A stretch of 49,617 nucleotides of DNA, taken from contig SWDO01000014.1 of the NCBI GenBank assembly GCA_005116895.1, positions 1 to 49,617 on the forward strand, read 5' to 3'. Below are positions 41,152-49,617 of this stretch, in pieces (position 1 is the stretch's first letter; the number at the start of each line of letters is the position of its first letter). Source of the DNA: Nitrospira sp. (GTDB taxonomy: Bacteria > Nitrospirota > Nitrospiria > Nitrospirales > Nitrospiraceae). The notes beneath the pieces were generated by a model. The model was given only the letters and a program-made list of their open reading frames with translations, was not told the origin of the DNA and made no database searches. The position numbers were made by a program, and so were the translations under genes.

Positions 41152-41766
41152 TTATGAGGTTTTCTGAGCTTTGATGCACTCGATATCGAGATGGATCTGT
41201 ATCTCGTCTCCGACGACGAGTCCTCCGGTGTCGAGGGTCTTGTTCCAAACCATCCCAAAATCCTTGCGGTTTAGTTTCCCATCGGCGCTGAAGCCGGCCC
41301 TGGTGTTTCCCCAGGGGTCTTTCGCCACGCCGTTGAAGGTGACGTTCAGCGTCACGGATTTGGTGAGACCATGTAGGGTGAGATCCCCCACCATGGTATA
41401 GCCGTCTCCCTGTTTCTGATAGTTTTTCATTTTGTATGTGATCGTCGGGAACTGGTTGACATCCAAGAAGTCGGGGTTGCGCAGATGCGCGTCGCGCTTG
41501 TCTTGATTCGTGTTAATCGATTCAGCCTTGATCGTGGCCTCAATGGTCTTGAAGGTCTTCGCGTCCGCGTCCATCTCGACAAAACCCTGATAGTCCAGAA
41601 AGCGTCCTGATGTTTTGGACACCACCATATGGACGACGCGGAACTCGATCACCGAGTGATCTGGATCGATGGTCCAGCGAGCTGTTTCGGCCTCGGCAGA
41701 GAGGGGGAGCAATCCCAACAGACCCACCATGACGATTTTCCGTATCCAATGTGTTCTGGTTTTCAT
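41152..41766 (-). CDS. YceI-family secreted lipid-binding protein
   Basis: This 204-aa protein has a leader (IVMVGLLGLLPLSAEAE). The YceI barrel follows: WTIDPDHSVIEFRVVHMVVS, GRFLDYQGFVEMD, HLRNPDFLDVNQFPTITYK, GDLTLHGLTKSVTLNV and WGNTRAGFSADGKLNRKDFG. YceI proteins are periplasmic, lipocalin-like and bind polyisoprenoids, and some respond to stress or osmolarity. All signature strands are intact. The ATG at 41766 has ggtgaag upstream. It probably shares a transcript with the alcohol dehydrogenase. Confidence 0.93.
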   Translation of the reverse strand: MKTRTHWIRKIVMVGLLGLLPLSAEAETARWTIDPDHSVIEFRVVHMVVSKTSGRFLDYQGFVEMDADAKTFKTIEATIKAESINTNQDKRDAHLRNPDFLDVNQFPTITYKMKNYQKQGDGYTMVGDLTLHGLTKSVTLNVTFNGVAKDPWGNTRAGFSADGKLNRKDFGMVWNKTLDTGGLVVGDEIQIHLDIECIKAQKTS

Positions 41767-41935
41767 CTCTTCACCTTCTTGGTTGCTCCCTGTTGGCCGG
41801 TGTCAACCGATCCGTTGTTTCTTGGTCCATCTCATGAGTTGAGTTGGCATCCTACCTATCGCTGGGATGTCCGTGCAACCTGTTCTTTCATTGAAACAGG
41901 GGTGTCAACCGATTGAATTGGTATAGAATACGTTC

Positions 41936-42970
41936 ATGCAGGCACTTGTCAAAGCGACCACTGGACCAGGCCTCACCCTCACCGAGTGGGCGGACCCAAC
42001 TCCGGGACCACATGACGCGGTGGTGAAGGTGGCCGCGACCTCGTTATGTGGAACCGACGCCCATATCTACCGTTGGGACGAATGGGCACAACAGCGGATT
42101 CATCCGCCACGGATCATCGGACATGAATTATGTGGCCATGTCGTGGAGGTTGGTCGCGAGGTGTCTTTGGTCAAGGTTGGTGATTACGTCGCAGCCGAAT
42201 CACACATCACGTGTGGTCGCTGCTTTCAGTGTCGCACCGGACAGGCGCATGTATGCAAGAATTACAAGATTCTCGGGATCGATCGGGATGGGTCGTACGC
42301 CCAGTATGTTGCATTGCCTGAAGGGGTCTTGTGGCACACGGCTTCGGACATTCCCCCGGAGTTAGCCTGTGTGCAGGAGCCGCTTGGGAATGCCGTCGAT
42401 GCTGCGCTTGCTGAAGATCTCACCGGCCATACGGTGTTGATCACGGGGTGTGGCCCGACCGGTTTATTTGCCGCAGCCGTCGCCCGAACAGCCGGTGCTG
42501 CCACCATTATCGCGTCCGATGTCAGCGACTATCGGCTTGGTTTGGCGAAGCAGGTGGGAGTGGATCACGTTCTCAACGTGAGGACCGAGTCGCCGGAGCG
42601 CGTGGCAGCGGCCATCATCGAGATGACTGCCGGTGAAGGAGTCGATGCCTCGTTGGAGATGTCGGGAGATCCTACAGCGTTACATCAAGCCTTTCGTGCG
42701 GTGAAAAATGGTGGCCGAGTGACCTTGTTCGGCATCCCGACCGGTCCAGTGAGCTTCGACCTGCCGAACGAAATGATTTTTAAGGGGATCCGCGTCTACG
42801 GGATCACCGGACGGCGCCTGTTCAGCACATGGTACCGGCTGGCAGGCCTCTTCAAAGCCGGTCTCAATATTCGACCAGTCGTGACCCATTCGTTTCCACT
42901 GAAAGAGTTTGCGACCGGGTTTGAGTTGATCCAGTCGGGACAATGCGGCAAAGTAGTCTTGTTTCCGTAG
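41936..42970 (+). CDS. tdh: L-threonine 3-dehydrogenase
   Basis: This 344-aa medium-chain dehydrogenase has the catalytic zinc site LCGTDAHIYRWDEWAQ, IIGHELCGHV and the structural zinc cluster CGRCFQCRTGQAHVC. The NAD-binding motif is VLITGCGPTGLFAAAVA, and the threonine-type region is VYGITGRRLFSTWY. It oxidises threonine to 2-amino-3-ketobutyrate. The next gene is glycine C-acetyltransferase, which cleaves that product with CoA, so the pair forms the threonine-to-glycine route. A bare inverted array separates the two genes. Confidence 0.93.
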   Translation: MQALVKATTGPGLTLTEWADPTPGPHDAVVKVAATSLCGTDAHIYRWDEWAQQRIHPPRIIGHELCGHVVEVGREVSLVKVGDYVAAESHITCGRCFQCRTGQAHVCKNYKILGIDRDGSYAQYVALPEGVLWHTASDIPPELACVQEPLGNAVDAALAEDLTGHTVLITGCGPTGLFAAAVARTAGAATIIASDVSDYRLGLAKQVGVDHVLNVRTESPERVAAAIIEMTAGEGVDASLEMSGDPTALHQAFRAVKNGGRVTLFGIPTGPVSFDLPNEMIFKGIRVYGITGRRLFSTWYRLAGLFKAGLNIRPVVTHSFPLKEFATGFELIQSGQCGKVVLFP

Positions 42971-43040
42971 GAGGACTGAGGTACGGGGACTGAGGACTGA
43001 GAGAACAGCCTTCGGCCCTCAGTCCTCATTTCTCAGTCCT
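42971..43040. repeat. GGACTGAG inverted-array hairpin without a gene
   Basis: Left units (gaggactgag, gggactgag, gactgag; 42971-43001) face reverse-complement units (ccctcagtcctc, tctcagtcct; 43016-43040) around a short spacer. The array begins at the base after the tdh stop codon. Confidence 0.7.
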
Positions 43041-43051
43041 GTTTCTAAACC

Positions 43052-44242
43052 ATGGCCTACGATTCACTCAAACAGATTCTCAGTGCCCAACTCGCCGACA
43101 TCCGAGCGAAAGGCCTCTACAAATCAGAGCGTCGTATTCTGGGGCCGCAAGGCTCGGACCTCCTGGTGTCACAAGGTACCGTTCTGAATCTCTGCGCAAA
43201 TAATTATCTCGGACTTGCGAATCACCCAGCCATCGTGCAGGCGGCTCAAAATGGGCTGAAAACCCATGGCTATGGTATGGCTTCCGTCCGGTTTATTTGT
43301 GGCACGCAGGATTTGCACAAGCAGCTGGAAGAGGCCGTCAGTGACTTTCTCGGTACCGAGGACACTATTCTCTACAGTTCCTGTTTCGACGCGAATGGGG
43401 GACTGTTCGACGTGTTGGTGGGTGAGAACGATGCCGTCATCAGCGACGCCTTGAACCATGCCAGCCTGATTGACGGCATCAGACTGTGCAAGGCCAAACG
43501 ATTTCGCTACGCCCATTCCGACATGGCAGACCTCGAAGCGCAGCTTCAGGAAGCCGCCGGATGCCGCGTGCGGCTGATCGTCACCGATGGGGTGTTCTCG
43601 ATGGACGGCGATCTGGCTGTGCTGGATCGGATCGTGGAGCTGGCGGAACGGTACGACGCGGTGGTGGTGGTCGATGACAGCCACGCGACTGGGGTTCTCG
43701 GTCCGAAGGGCCGGGGGACGCCGGCTCATTGTGGGGTGGCTGATCGAATCGAGATCATCACGAGCACATTAGGGAAAACGCTCGGTGGCGCGACCGGCGG
43801 GTTTACATCCGGCAAGGCCGAGGTGATCGAACTACTGCGTCAACGATCACGACCCTACCTGTTCTCGAACTCGCTTCCTCCGCCTATCGTAGCCGGTGCA
43901 TTGTGCGCACTTGATCTCGTGAGGCAGGGCGATCATCGCAGGGAGCAGCTTAGAGCCAATGCCACGTTCTTCCGGGCCGAGTTGACCGTGCTGGGCTTCC
44001 GGCTTATCCCGGGCGAGCATCCCATTATCCCCGTGATGTTGGGCGACGCCTCCCTTGCGACCTCCATGGCGGAGGCCTTACTGAAAGAAGGGGTCTATGT
44101 CGTCGGATTCAGTTATCCGGTGGTGCCATCAGGACAGGCGAGGATTCGGACTCAAATGTCGTCGGCCCATACAAGGACTCAGTTGCAACAAGCCGTAGCG
44201 GCGTTTACAAAGGTGGGCCGGACTCTCGGTGTGATCCAGTAA
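43052..44242 (+). CDS. kbl: Glycine C-acetyltransferase (2-amino-3-ketobutyrate CoA ligase)
   Basis: This 396-aa fold-type I PLP enzyme has [49 protein letters not shown] and the PLP-lysine motif [14 protein letters not shown]. The C-terminal half contains the usual R-x-RTQ-type end ([11 protein letters not shown]). It converts 2-amino-3-ketobutyrate and CoA to glycine and acetyl-CoA. The gene follows tdh. The length matches Kbl and is distinct from BioF by context. Confidence 0.94.
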   Translation: MAYDSLKQILSAQLADIRAKGLYKSERRILGPQGSDLLVSQGTVLNLCANNYLGLANHPAIVQAAQNGLKTHGYGMASVRFICGTQDLHKQLEEAVSDFLGTEDTILYSSCFDANGGLFDVLVGENDAVISDALNHASLIDGIRLCKAKRFRYAHSDMADLEAQLQEAAGCRVRLIVTDGVFSMDGDLAVLDRIVELAERYDAVVVVDDSHATGVLGPKGRGTPAHCGVADRIEIITSTLGKTLGGATGGFTSGKAEVIELLRQRSRPYLFSNSLPPPIVAGALCALDLVRQGDHRREQLRANATFFRAELTVLGFRLIPGEHPIIPVMLGDASLATSMAEALLKEGVYVVGFSYPVVPSGQARIRTQMSSAHTRTQLQQAVAAFTKVGRTLGVIQ

Positions 44243-44267
44243 CCTGCCTCAATTGAACTTCTCAGAA

Positions 44268-44296
44268 TTGACATTTCACAGTCAGGTCAGTATCCT
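44268..44296 (+). promoter_or_regulatory. Sigma-70-type promoter of rplI
   Basis: TTGACA (44268-44273) and TATCCT (44291-44296) are spaced by 17 bp, 32 bases before the rplI ATG. It may drive the run rplI-glyA-nrdR. Confidence 0.65.
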
Positions 44297-44327
44297 CGGC
44301 TACTTTATCTAGTGAAGGAGTATGGGT

Positions 44328-44798
44328 ATGAAAGTTATTCTTCAAGAGACCCTGGAAGGGGTGGGGCATCTCGGCGATCTCATTAATGTCGCCGATGGGT
44401 TTGCGAGAAACTATCTGTTACCGCGCCGGAAGGCCGTTGAGGCCGATGGCCGGAGCATCAAGGCCTTCGAACATGCCAAGCGAGTGGCAGCCGATAAGGC
44501 CAAGAAGGAAACGCTAGAAATTCAATCCTACGCCAAGAAGGTGTCGGCTGTTGAGCTGACGATCGAAGCGCAGGTCGGCAAAGACGATAAGATGTTCGGT
44601 TCTGTCACGACCAAAGACATCGCGGAAGGATTGGCGGCACAAGGTGTCACGGTGGATCGTCGAAAGATCCAATTGGAGCACCCGATCAAGGAACTTGGCA
44701 CCGTGGCCGTACCCATCAAGATGCCCAGAGATGTGGTGGCGACGGTCAAGGTTCATGTGGTGAAGAAACAAGAGCCGGAAGAGCCCTCCGCTTCATAA
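44328..44798 (+). CDS. rplI: 50S ribosomal protein L9
   Basis: This 156-aa protein begins MKVILQETLEGVGHLGDLIN and VADGFARNYLLPRRKAV, the N-terminal L9 domain. A long helix (KAFEHAKRVAADKAKKET) and the C-terminal domain (DKMFGSVTTKDIAEGLA, VDRRKIQLEHPIKELG) follow. It binds 23S rRNA near the L1 stalk. The start at 44328 has aaggag seven bases upstream. The ATG at 44322 is too close to that site. Confidence 0.95.
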   Translation: MKVILQETLEGVGHLGDLINVADGFARNYLLPRRKAVEADGRSIKAFEHAKRVAADKAKKETLEIQSYAKKVSAVELTIEAQVGKDDKMFGSVTTKDIAEGLAAQGVTVDRRKIQLEHPIKELGTVAVPIKMPRDVVATVKVHVVKKQEPEEPSAS

Positions 44799-44816
44799 TG
44801 AAGAGGTGATGCTAGC

Positions 44817-46082
44817 ATGATGCAGGATGCGATCGGCTCACTGGATGCACTGAAAGCGGTAGATCCCGATGTCTATGCCGCGATTGAGTCGGAAGCGGTT
44901 CGGCAACGTGAAAAGTTGCTCTTGATTGCCTCGGAGAATTTTGCCAGCCCAGCGGTGCTTGCCGCCCAGGGGTCGTTGCTCACCAATAAGTACGCCGAGG
45001 GCTACTCAGGCAAGCGGTATTACGGTGGTTGTCAGCATGCTGATGCGGTCGAAGACTTGGCCATTCAGCGGTGCAAGCAGATCTTCGGTGCCGAACACGT
45101 CAATGTCCAGCCGCATTCCGGATCACAGGCCAATATGGCGGCGTATCTGTCGGTCTTAAAGCCGGGCGATACGATTCTTGGGATGGATCTGGCTCAGGGC
45201 GGCCATTTGACGCATGGGAGCAAGGTCAATTTCTCCGGCATTCTCTTTCGGGTCTTCTCCTATGGCGTTGATCGCCAGACCGAAATCATCGACTATGAGG
45301 CGGTACAAAAGGTTGCGGAGGAATGTCGCCCGCGCATGATTGTGGTGGGGGCCAGCGCTTATGCGCGGACCCTCGATTTTCCACGTTTCCAGCAGATTGC
45401 GAAATCGGTTGGTGCCTATCTCTTGGTCGATATTGCCCATATCGCCGGCCTCATTGCGGCCGGGCTGCATCCCAATCCGGTGCCCTATGCGGACTTCGTG
45501 ACCACGACGACTCATAAAACTCTGCGTGGCCCGCGTGGCGGCGTGACGATGTGCAAAGCCGAGTACGCCAAGGGAGTCGACAAGCTGGTGTTCCCCGGAT
45601 TACAAGGCGGACCGCTCATGCATGTGATTGCGGCAAAAGCTGTTGCGTTTCAAGAGGCCCTCTCTCCAGGGTTTAAGCGCTATCAACAACAAGTGTTGGC
45701 CAATGCGAAAGCCTTGGCGCAGGGATTGATCGAGCGCGGGTATAAGATCGTCTCCGGTGGGACCGATACCCATCTGATGCTCCTCAACTTGTCGAATAAA
45801 GGTATTACAGGGAAAGATGCTGATGCGGCGCTCGATGCTGCTGGGATTATCGTCAACAAGAACGCTGTGCCGTACGATGAGAAACCACCGGCTGTGGCCA
45901 GTGGAATTCGCCTTGGAGCGCCGATCGTGTCGACGCGCGGCATGCGCGAGCCCGAGATGAAGCAGATCGTGGGGTTGGTCGACCGCGTGCTGCAACATCG
46001 GCAAGAGCCAGCGGTGCTGGAGGAAGTACGGGCTGAGGCGAAGGCGTTGAACAGTCGGTTTCCCTTCATCTATCAATACTAA
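44817..46082 (+). CDS. glyA: Serine hydroxymethyltransferase
   Basis: This 421-aa PLP enzyme moves a one-carbon unit between serine and glycine on tetrahydrofolate. Motifs include [33 protein letters not shown], the PLP lysine in [14 protein letters not shown] and the carboxylate-binding region near [14 protein letters not shown]. All are intact and the length is typical. The gene follows rplI by 18 bases, so it shares that transcript. It uses glycine made by Tdh-Kbl and feeds folate pools with FtcD. Confidence 0.96.
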   Translation: MMQDAIGSLDALKAVDPDVYAAIESEAVRQREKLLLIASENFASPAVLAAQGSLLTNKYAEGYSGKRYYGGCQHADAVEDLAIQRCKQIFGAEHVNVQPHSGSQANMAAYLSVLKPGDTILGMDLAQGGHLTHGSKVNFSGILFRVFSYGVDRQTEIIDYEAVQKVAEECRPRMIVVGASAYARTLDFPRFQQIAKSVGAYLLVDIAHIAGLIAAGLHPNPVPYADFVTTTTHKTLRGPRGGVTMCKAEYAKGVDKLVFPGLQGGPLMHVIAAKAVAFQEALSPGFKRYQQQVLANAKALAQGLIERGYKIVSGGTDTHLMLLNLSNKGITGKDADAALDAAGIIVNKNAVPYDEKPPAVASGIRLGAPIVSTRGMREPEMKQIVGLVDRVLQHRQEPAVLEEVRAEAKALNSRFPFIYQY

Positions 46083-46114
46083 CCAGCACGAGCAAGAGGG
46101 CAGGGTCGCCACCG

Positions 46115-46579
46115 GTGAAATGTCCGTTCTGCGATGAACTCGAAGACAAGGTGGTCGATTCCCGTATGGCCAAGGAAGGCGAGGTCATCCGCCGCCGCCG
46201 CGAGTGCCTTGGGTGTAAACGCCGCTATACCACCTACGAGCGAGTTGAGGAAATACTCCCGGTCGTGGTGAAGAAGGACGGCCGCCGCGAGTCGTTTGAC
46301 CGCAACAAGATTCTCGTTGGGCTGAAAAAAGCCTGTGAAAAGCGGCCGATCAGTATCGGCACCATTGAGGCCGTCACCGACCGGATAGAAAAGCGGATTC
46401 AGGAGATGGGCGAGACGGAGATTCAAAGTCGGGTTGTCGGTGAGGAAGTCATGAAGGAGTTACATCAGCTGGATCAGGTCGCCTATGTCCGGTTTGCGTC
46501 CGTGTATCGAGAGTTCAAGGGCATCGACCAATTTATGGACGAGTTACAAACGCTTGCTCAGCACCGGAGTGAGAGTTAA
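46115..46579 (+). CDS. nrdR: Transcriptional repressor NrdR
   Basis: This 154-aa protein starts at GTG 46115. It has the zinc-ribbon [15 protein letters not shown] ... [12 protein letters not shown] (four Cys) and an ATP-cone domain ([39 protein letters not shown]). NrdR senses ATP/dATP and represses ribonucleotide reductase genes. No reductase gene is in the window. It follows glyA after 32 bases, a frequent arrangement. The length is normal. Confidence 0.95.
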   Translation: MKCPFCDELEDKVVDSRMAKEGEVIRRRRECLGCKRRYTTYERVEEILPVVVKKDGRRESFDRNKILVGLKKACEKRPISIGTIEAVTDRIEKRIQEMGETEIQSRVVGEEVMKELHQLDQVAYVRFASVYREFKGIDQFMDELQTLAQHRSES

Positions 46580-46690
46580 GACGTACCGTCTGGATCCCTC
46601 AGCCCCTCTCTCCCAGCCTTGTTCAGGTTCCCCGATTCGGCCCGTGTTCGTCGTGAACTCCGACAAGCCGAGTGCAGGAAGCGCCTATTG

Positions 46691-47782
46691 ATGAAGAAGC
46701 CTGTCTCTCAGCGTGCTCGACGGAACCAGCCGACCTCCGGGGCGACAAACGTCGCCATTATCGGCGCCGGTCGCGGGGGGGCGGCGCTGATGGAAATCTT
46801 TGCAAACGATCCCCTCGTGCGGATTGTCGGTGTCGCGGAGCTCGATCCGAAAGCTCCAGGGCTGGAACTGGCGAGACAGTTTGGAATCCCGATCACGCAC
46901 GACTATCGGCAGCTCCTTGCGATGGAGCGCGTCGATCTAATTATCGATGTGTCGGGTGATGCAGAGGTCTGGGCATTCCTTCAGGATTTTCATCGCATGG
47001 GTGTCACCATCATTGGCGGCGCCAGTGCAAAATTCATGTGGGAGCTGATCGGCGCTCGTATTCGCGCGACGGCGGAGATCGAGAAGACGCTGAACAAATA
47101 TCAATCCTTGTATCGGTTGTATGTGAAAGAGACCGGGGCGGCAGTGACGGAGGAGCGGACCAGAATTGCTTGCGAGATCCACGACGGCTTCGTGCAGAGT
47201 TTGGCGGGGGTGAATTTCAAGCTGGATTTGTGCCAGGAACTCATCCGGAAGAAATCACGGGCCAGTTTAGCCACCATCAAGGAGAGCAAGGCTCAACTGA
47301 AGTTGGCCATCCAAGAAGCCCGCCAAGTGATCTTCAACCTGCGCCCCCTGCACTACGACAAGATGGAATTGATCCCTGCCCTGACGAATTATTTCAAGTC
47401 GTATCAGCTTCAGACTCACATCACCACGAAGTTTTCTGTGAGCGGAGATGAGCAGATTCTCTTCCCACGGACGAAGATCTTTCTCTTTCGCATTATCCAG
47501 GAGGCCTTGAGCAACGTGCAAAAACATGCACGGGCCGATCGAGTCTCGATCAAGCTGGATATGGAAATGGATCTGCTGCGGGTCACCATTGCCGATAATG
47601 GAATCGGATTCGATCTGGAGGCCGTGCTGCGCGACCCTGAGAAGTGGGATCATTTTGGAATCAAGGGCATCTTAGAACGAGCTCGACTGGTGGGGGGAGA
47701 GGGGCGCGTTCAATCGAAACCGGGCAAGGGTACGAAAATCATCGTCGAGGTGCCGCTGGGGCATCGGGAGGAGAAGGGGTAA
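46691..47782 (+). CDS. Sensor histidine kinase with N-terminal Rossmann domain
   Basis: This kinase of about 363 aa begins with an NAD(P)/nucleotide-binding-like fold, NVAIIGAGRGGAALMEIFAN (about 20-39), DLIIDVSGDAEVWAFL and VTIIGGASAKFMWEL. A helical linker follows and then a NarL-type kinase: the H-box TRIACEIHDGFVQSLAG (His about 164), IIQEALSNVQKHA, IADNGIGFDLE and GIKGILERARLVGG. No transmembrane segment is visible, so it is cytosolic. The Rossmann module could sense a nucleotide or redox state. ATG 46691 has aggaag upstream. The regulator gene overlaps its stop by one base. Confidence 0.85.
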   Translation: MKKPVSQRARRNQPTSGATNVAIIGAGRGGAALMEIFANDPLVRIVGVAELDPKAPGLELARQFGIPITHDYRQLLAMERVDLIIDVSGDAEVWAFLQDFHRMGVTIIGGASAKFMWELIGARIRATAEIEKTLNKYQSLYRLYVKETGAAVTEERTRIACEIHDGFVQSLAGVNFKLDLCQELIRKKSRASLATIKESKAQLKLAIQEARQVIFNLRPLHYDKMELIPALTNYFKSYQLQTHITTKFSVSGDEQILFPRTKIFLFRIIQEALSNVQKHARADRVSIKLDMEMDLLRVTIADNGIGFDLEAVLRDPEKWDHFGIKGILERARLVGGEGRVQSKPGKGTKIIVEVPLGHREEKG

Positions 47783-48453
47783 TGGAGAAAATTAAGGTGC
47801 TGATTGCCGACGATCATCGAGTAGTTCGGGAGGGCTTGGCAGCCATTCTGAAGACCAAAGAGGACATTCACGTCATCGGCGAAGCGCAAGACGGTGCGGA
47901 GGCCGTTGAAAAAGCCAGAGCCCTGCTTCCGGATGTGATTCTCATGGATGTGAGCATGCCACGGATGGGAGGCGTCGAGGCCACCAGACAAGTCAAGCGT
48001 GAGTTCCCGCATATGGGTATCGTGGCGTTGACCATGTACGAAGAACAACAGTACATCTTCGATCTTGTCCGTGCGGGCGCGACAGGGTATCTCTTGAAAG
48101 ACTCTGAATCGTCGCAAATCGTGGCGGCCATTCGAGCGATCTATCGGGGCGAATCGCTGATCCATCCGTCCGTCGCCAGCAAAATCTTGGCGGAATTCTC
48201 ATTGATGGCCCAAAAGAAGGGGAAAAAGCCATCCTGGGCCGAGCATGATCTGACTGAGCGAGAGATTACGGTGTTACGATTGGTGGCCGACGGGAAAACC
48301 AACAAGGAGATCGCCAATAACCTTGATCTGAGCGAAAAGACAGTCAAGAATCACGTCCGGAACATCTTCCATAAACTCCAAGTCTATGACCGCACGCAAG
48401 CGGCCATCACCGCCATCCGCAAGGGCCTGATCGAGCTGGATCCGAAGCGGTAG
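47782..48453 (+). CDS. NarL/FixJ-family response regulator
   Basis: This 223-aa protein has the receiver domain KIKVLIADDHRVVREGLAAI with the phosphoacceptor Asp in VILMDVSMPRMGG, then a LuxR-type HTH: LTEREITVLRLVADGKTNKE, IANNLDLSEKTVKNHVRNIF. It is the partner of the preceding kinase; its ATG uses the last base of the kinase TAA. It binds DNA as a dimer when phosphorylated. Its targets are not known, and no nearby binding site was identified. Confidence 0.93.
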   Translation: MEKIKVLIADDHRVVREGLAAILKTKEDIHVIGEAQDGAEAVEKARALLPDVILMDVSMPRMGGVEATRQVKREFPHMGIVALTMYEEQQYIFDLVRAGATGYLLKDSESSQIVAAIRAIYRGESLIHPSVASKILAEFSLMAQKKGKKPSWAEHDLTEREITVLRLVADGKTNKEIANNLDLSEKTVKNHVRNIFHKLQVYDRTQAAITAIRKGLIELDPKR

Positions 48454-48545
48454 GATTGAGGCCCTGGCAGATGAGGGCTGTGAACTGCGAGTCTTCCGAG
48501 GGGCTACTCACTCGAATAGCAACATGAGCGCGTGTGGCGGTGTGC

Positions 48546-49547
48546 TCAGCGCAAATCCCTGAAGACGTTAATCGTGTACGGTCTTGTCGTCACTCCATCC
48601 TGTGCGGTCACGGTAATCGTGAACAGAGTTGTGGCTCCCAAGCCGAGTGCACTGCTCACGCTTCCAGTTAAGACTCCTGCTGGGGCAATCTCGGCCCCTG
48701 AGGCGGACATCCCCGCATTCGGATCAGACTTGGTCGCCGTCACCGTCAGGCTGTCGACGCTGGCTGGGACAGTGACCGTATAAGGCAGTGTGTCGGCCGT
48801 AAAGCCGGGAATCAAGTTGCCGGCACTCACAGTCAAAGCTGATAACGCAGCATTGCTTGAGGGGAGCAGCCGTTTCACGGTGACCGTGTAGGTCTTTTCA
48901 GCTCCGCTGGGCGCTCGTACGAGAATGGTGATGAGCGTGTCCGATCCTGGAGGCTCTAGCGGAGAAATCTCGCGTGGTTGACCGGAGCTGATTCCTTGTC
49001 CATTGATCATCAAGCTGGCATTTGAATCCTGAACCGTCGCGGTGACGGTGAGACTGGTGACGCCGGTTGCCACGTCCACGGTATAGTTCAGCGTGCCCGG
49101 TGAAGACCCTGGAGTTAAACTACCTGAGGACACCGTCAGGTTCGACAAGATATTGTTGTCCCGGTGCACCGTGATGATGTAGGAGCTTTGACTTCCACTC
49201 TGCTCAGTGAGGGTGATGGTGATGTCCTTGCTCGATCCTGGCTGAGTGAGGTCAACCGAGAGATTTCGGCTCGGGGTCCCAGCGATCGTGATGTTGGTGC
49301 TGCTGTTTTCTGGTGTGGCTGTTACCGTCACGCTTGCGACGGTTGGCGGGACATTGAGCGTATAGGTGGTGATCGCGCTTGAAAAAGCCGGTTGGAGTCC
49401 TGGCTCAGAGACCGACAAGCTGGAGAGCCGTACCTGTGGCCCTTCCGAGATCGACCCCGTATCTTTGCAGCCGGAGGGACTGAGGAAGACGGTCAGGGAA
49501 AGAATACTGGCCAAACATTGTCCCATGACGGTGACTGTACGGTGCAT
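48546..49547 (-). CDS. Lipoprotein with three cadherin-like beta-sandwich repeats
   Basis: This 333-aa protein starts with a lipoprotein leader (ILSLTVFLSPSGC, Cys about 27). Three repeats of about 90 residues follow. Each opens with L-S-x-L-x-V (LSSLSVSEPG, LSNLTVSSGS, LSALTVSAGN), continues YTVDV/YTVTV then VTATV, and ends with a tYtItV-R strand (SQSSYIITVHRD, EKTYTVTVKR). This is the cadherin-like beta-sandwich family (PF12733), associated with surface binding or carbohydrate contact. No enzyme motif is present. Confidence 0.82.
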   Translation of the reverse strand: MHRTVTVMGQCLASILSLTVFLSPSGCKDTGSISEGPQVRLSSLSVSEPGLQPAFSSAITTYTLNVPPTVASVTVTATPENSSTNITIAGTPSRNLSVDLTQPGSSKDITITLTEQSGSQSSYIITVHRDNNILSNLTVSSGSLTPGSSPGTLNYTVDVATGVTSLTVTATVQDSNASLMINGQGISSGQPREISPLEPPGSDTLITILVRAPSGAEKTYTVTVKRLLPSSNAALSALTVSAGNLIPGFTADTLPYTVTVPASVDSLTVTATKSDPNAGMSASGAEIAPAGVLTGSVSSALGLGATTLFTITVTAQDGVTTRPYTINVFRDLR

Positions 49548-49617
49548 ATGATATCGGTCACTTTCTTAAGTAAGAGCAACAAGCCTATGTATTGGGTGAA
49601 CCCAAACGGTTCAGTAT

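Noticed and set aside
1..49617. CRISPR array or prophage
   Set aside because: No regularly spaced direct repeats with unique spacers and no phage structural genes were seen.

Overview
The window looks like a chromosomal segment of a GC-rich, Gram-negative bacterium. I infer a Nitrospira-like member of Nitrospirota, but no rRNA or marker phylogeny is present, so this is tentative. The pointers are a glycine/one-carbon block (tdh, kbl, glyA), an AddAB-type recombination nuclease, a haem-binding Tll0287-like protein beside a solute-binding lipoprotein, several DsrE/TusA sulfur-carrier proteins, many small secreted proteins, and a 122-bp hairpin repeat present twice. One tRNA gene is present (tRNA-Leu, anticodon TAA). 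I saw no rRNA, CRISPR array, prophage or complete insertion sequence.

Layout. 1-2.7 kb is a toxin-antitoxin and repeat zone: a possible IS end, vapBC, a small secreted protein bracketed by a 31-bp inverted repeat, a frameshifted higB with intact higA behind a near-consensus promoter, and the 3' remnant of a second endonuclease/exonuclease/phosphatase gene. 2.7-11.3 kb holds that secreted phosphatase/nuclease-like gene and a forward operon: a thioredoxin-fold protein, a 51-aa zinc-ribbon protein, addB-like, addA and a small metallopeptidase. 11.3-15.4 kb holds lgt, a YtxH gene under a probable sigma-54 promoter, and a reverse group with the haem-binding protein, the solute-binding lipoprotein and a frameshifted outer-membrane barrel. 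15.4-18.7 kb holds a nested inverted repeat, the tRNA, small proteins, a RelE/ParE toxin with a 59-aa antitoxin, and a decayed XRE antitoxin. 18.7-28 kb holds polA (split by an apparent deletion in the exonuclease-like domain), DsrE and TusA genes, nth, rpsU, ftcD, a Rieske protein and a secreted Lon-like protease. 28-35.5 kb holds a Kef-type antiporter, a nucleotide-sugar epimerase, a PqqD-like/metallo-beta-lactamase fusion and two four-helix-bundle genes. 35.5-40 kb is an AT-richer accessory stretch with a HemD-like protein, an alpha/beta-hydrolase lipoprotein and a beta-helix protein. 40-49.6 kb is mostly housekeeping: alcohol dehydrogenase, YceI, tdh-kbl, rplI-glyA-nrdR, a two-component pair whose kinase carries a Rossmann domain, and a cadherin-like lipoprotein.

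How the genes work together. Tdh and Kbl turn threonine into glycine and acetyl-CoA. GlyA and FtcD feed one-carbon units into folate. AddAB, PolA and Nth serve DNA repair. DsrE and TusA proteins probably move sulfur or persulfide.

The most unusual signal is a set of short inverted arrays (repeated ACTGAGG, AGTGCTGAG or GATCTGAT units). Three of the four sit directly at stop codons. Two of the four enclose a single four-helix-bundle gene of the 23S-rRNA intervening-sequence type, and two are bare hairpins. This suggests a small hairpin-bounded mobile element with filled and empty forms.
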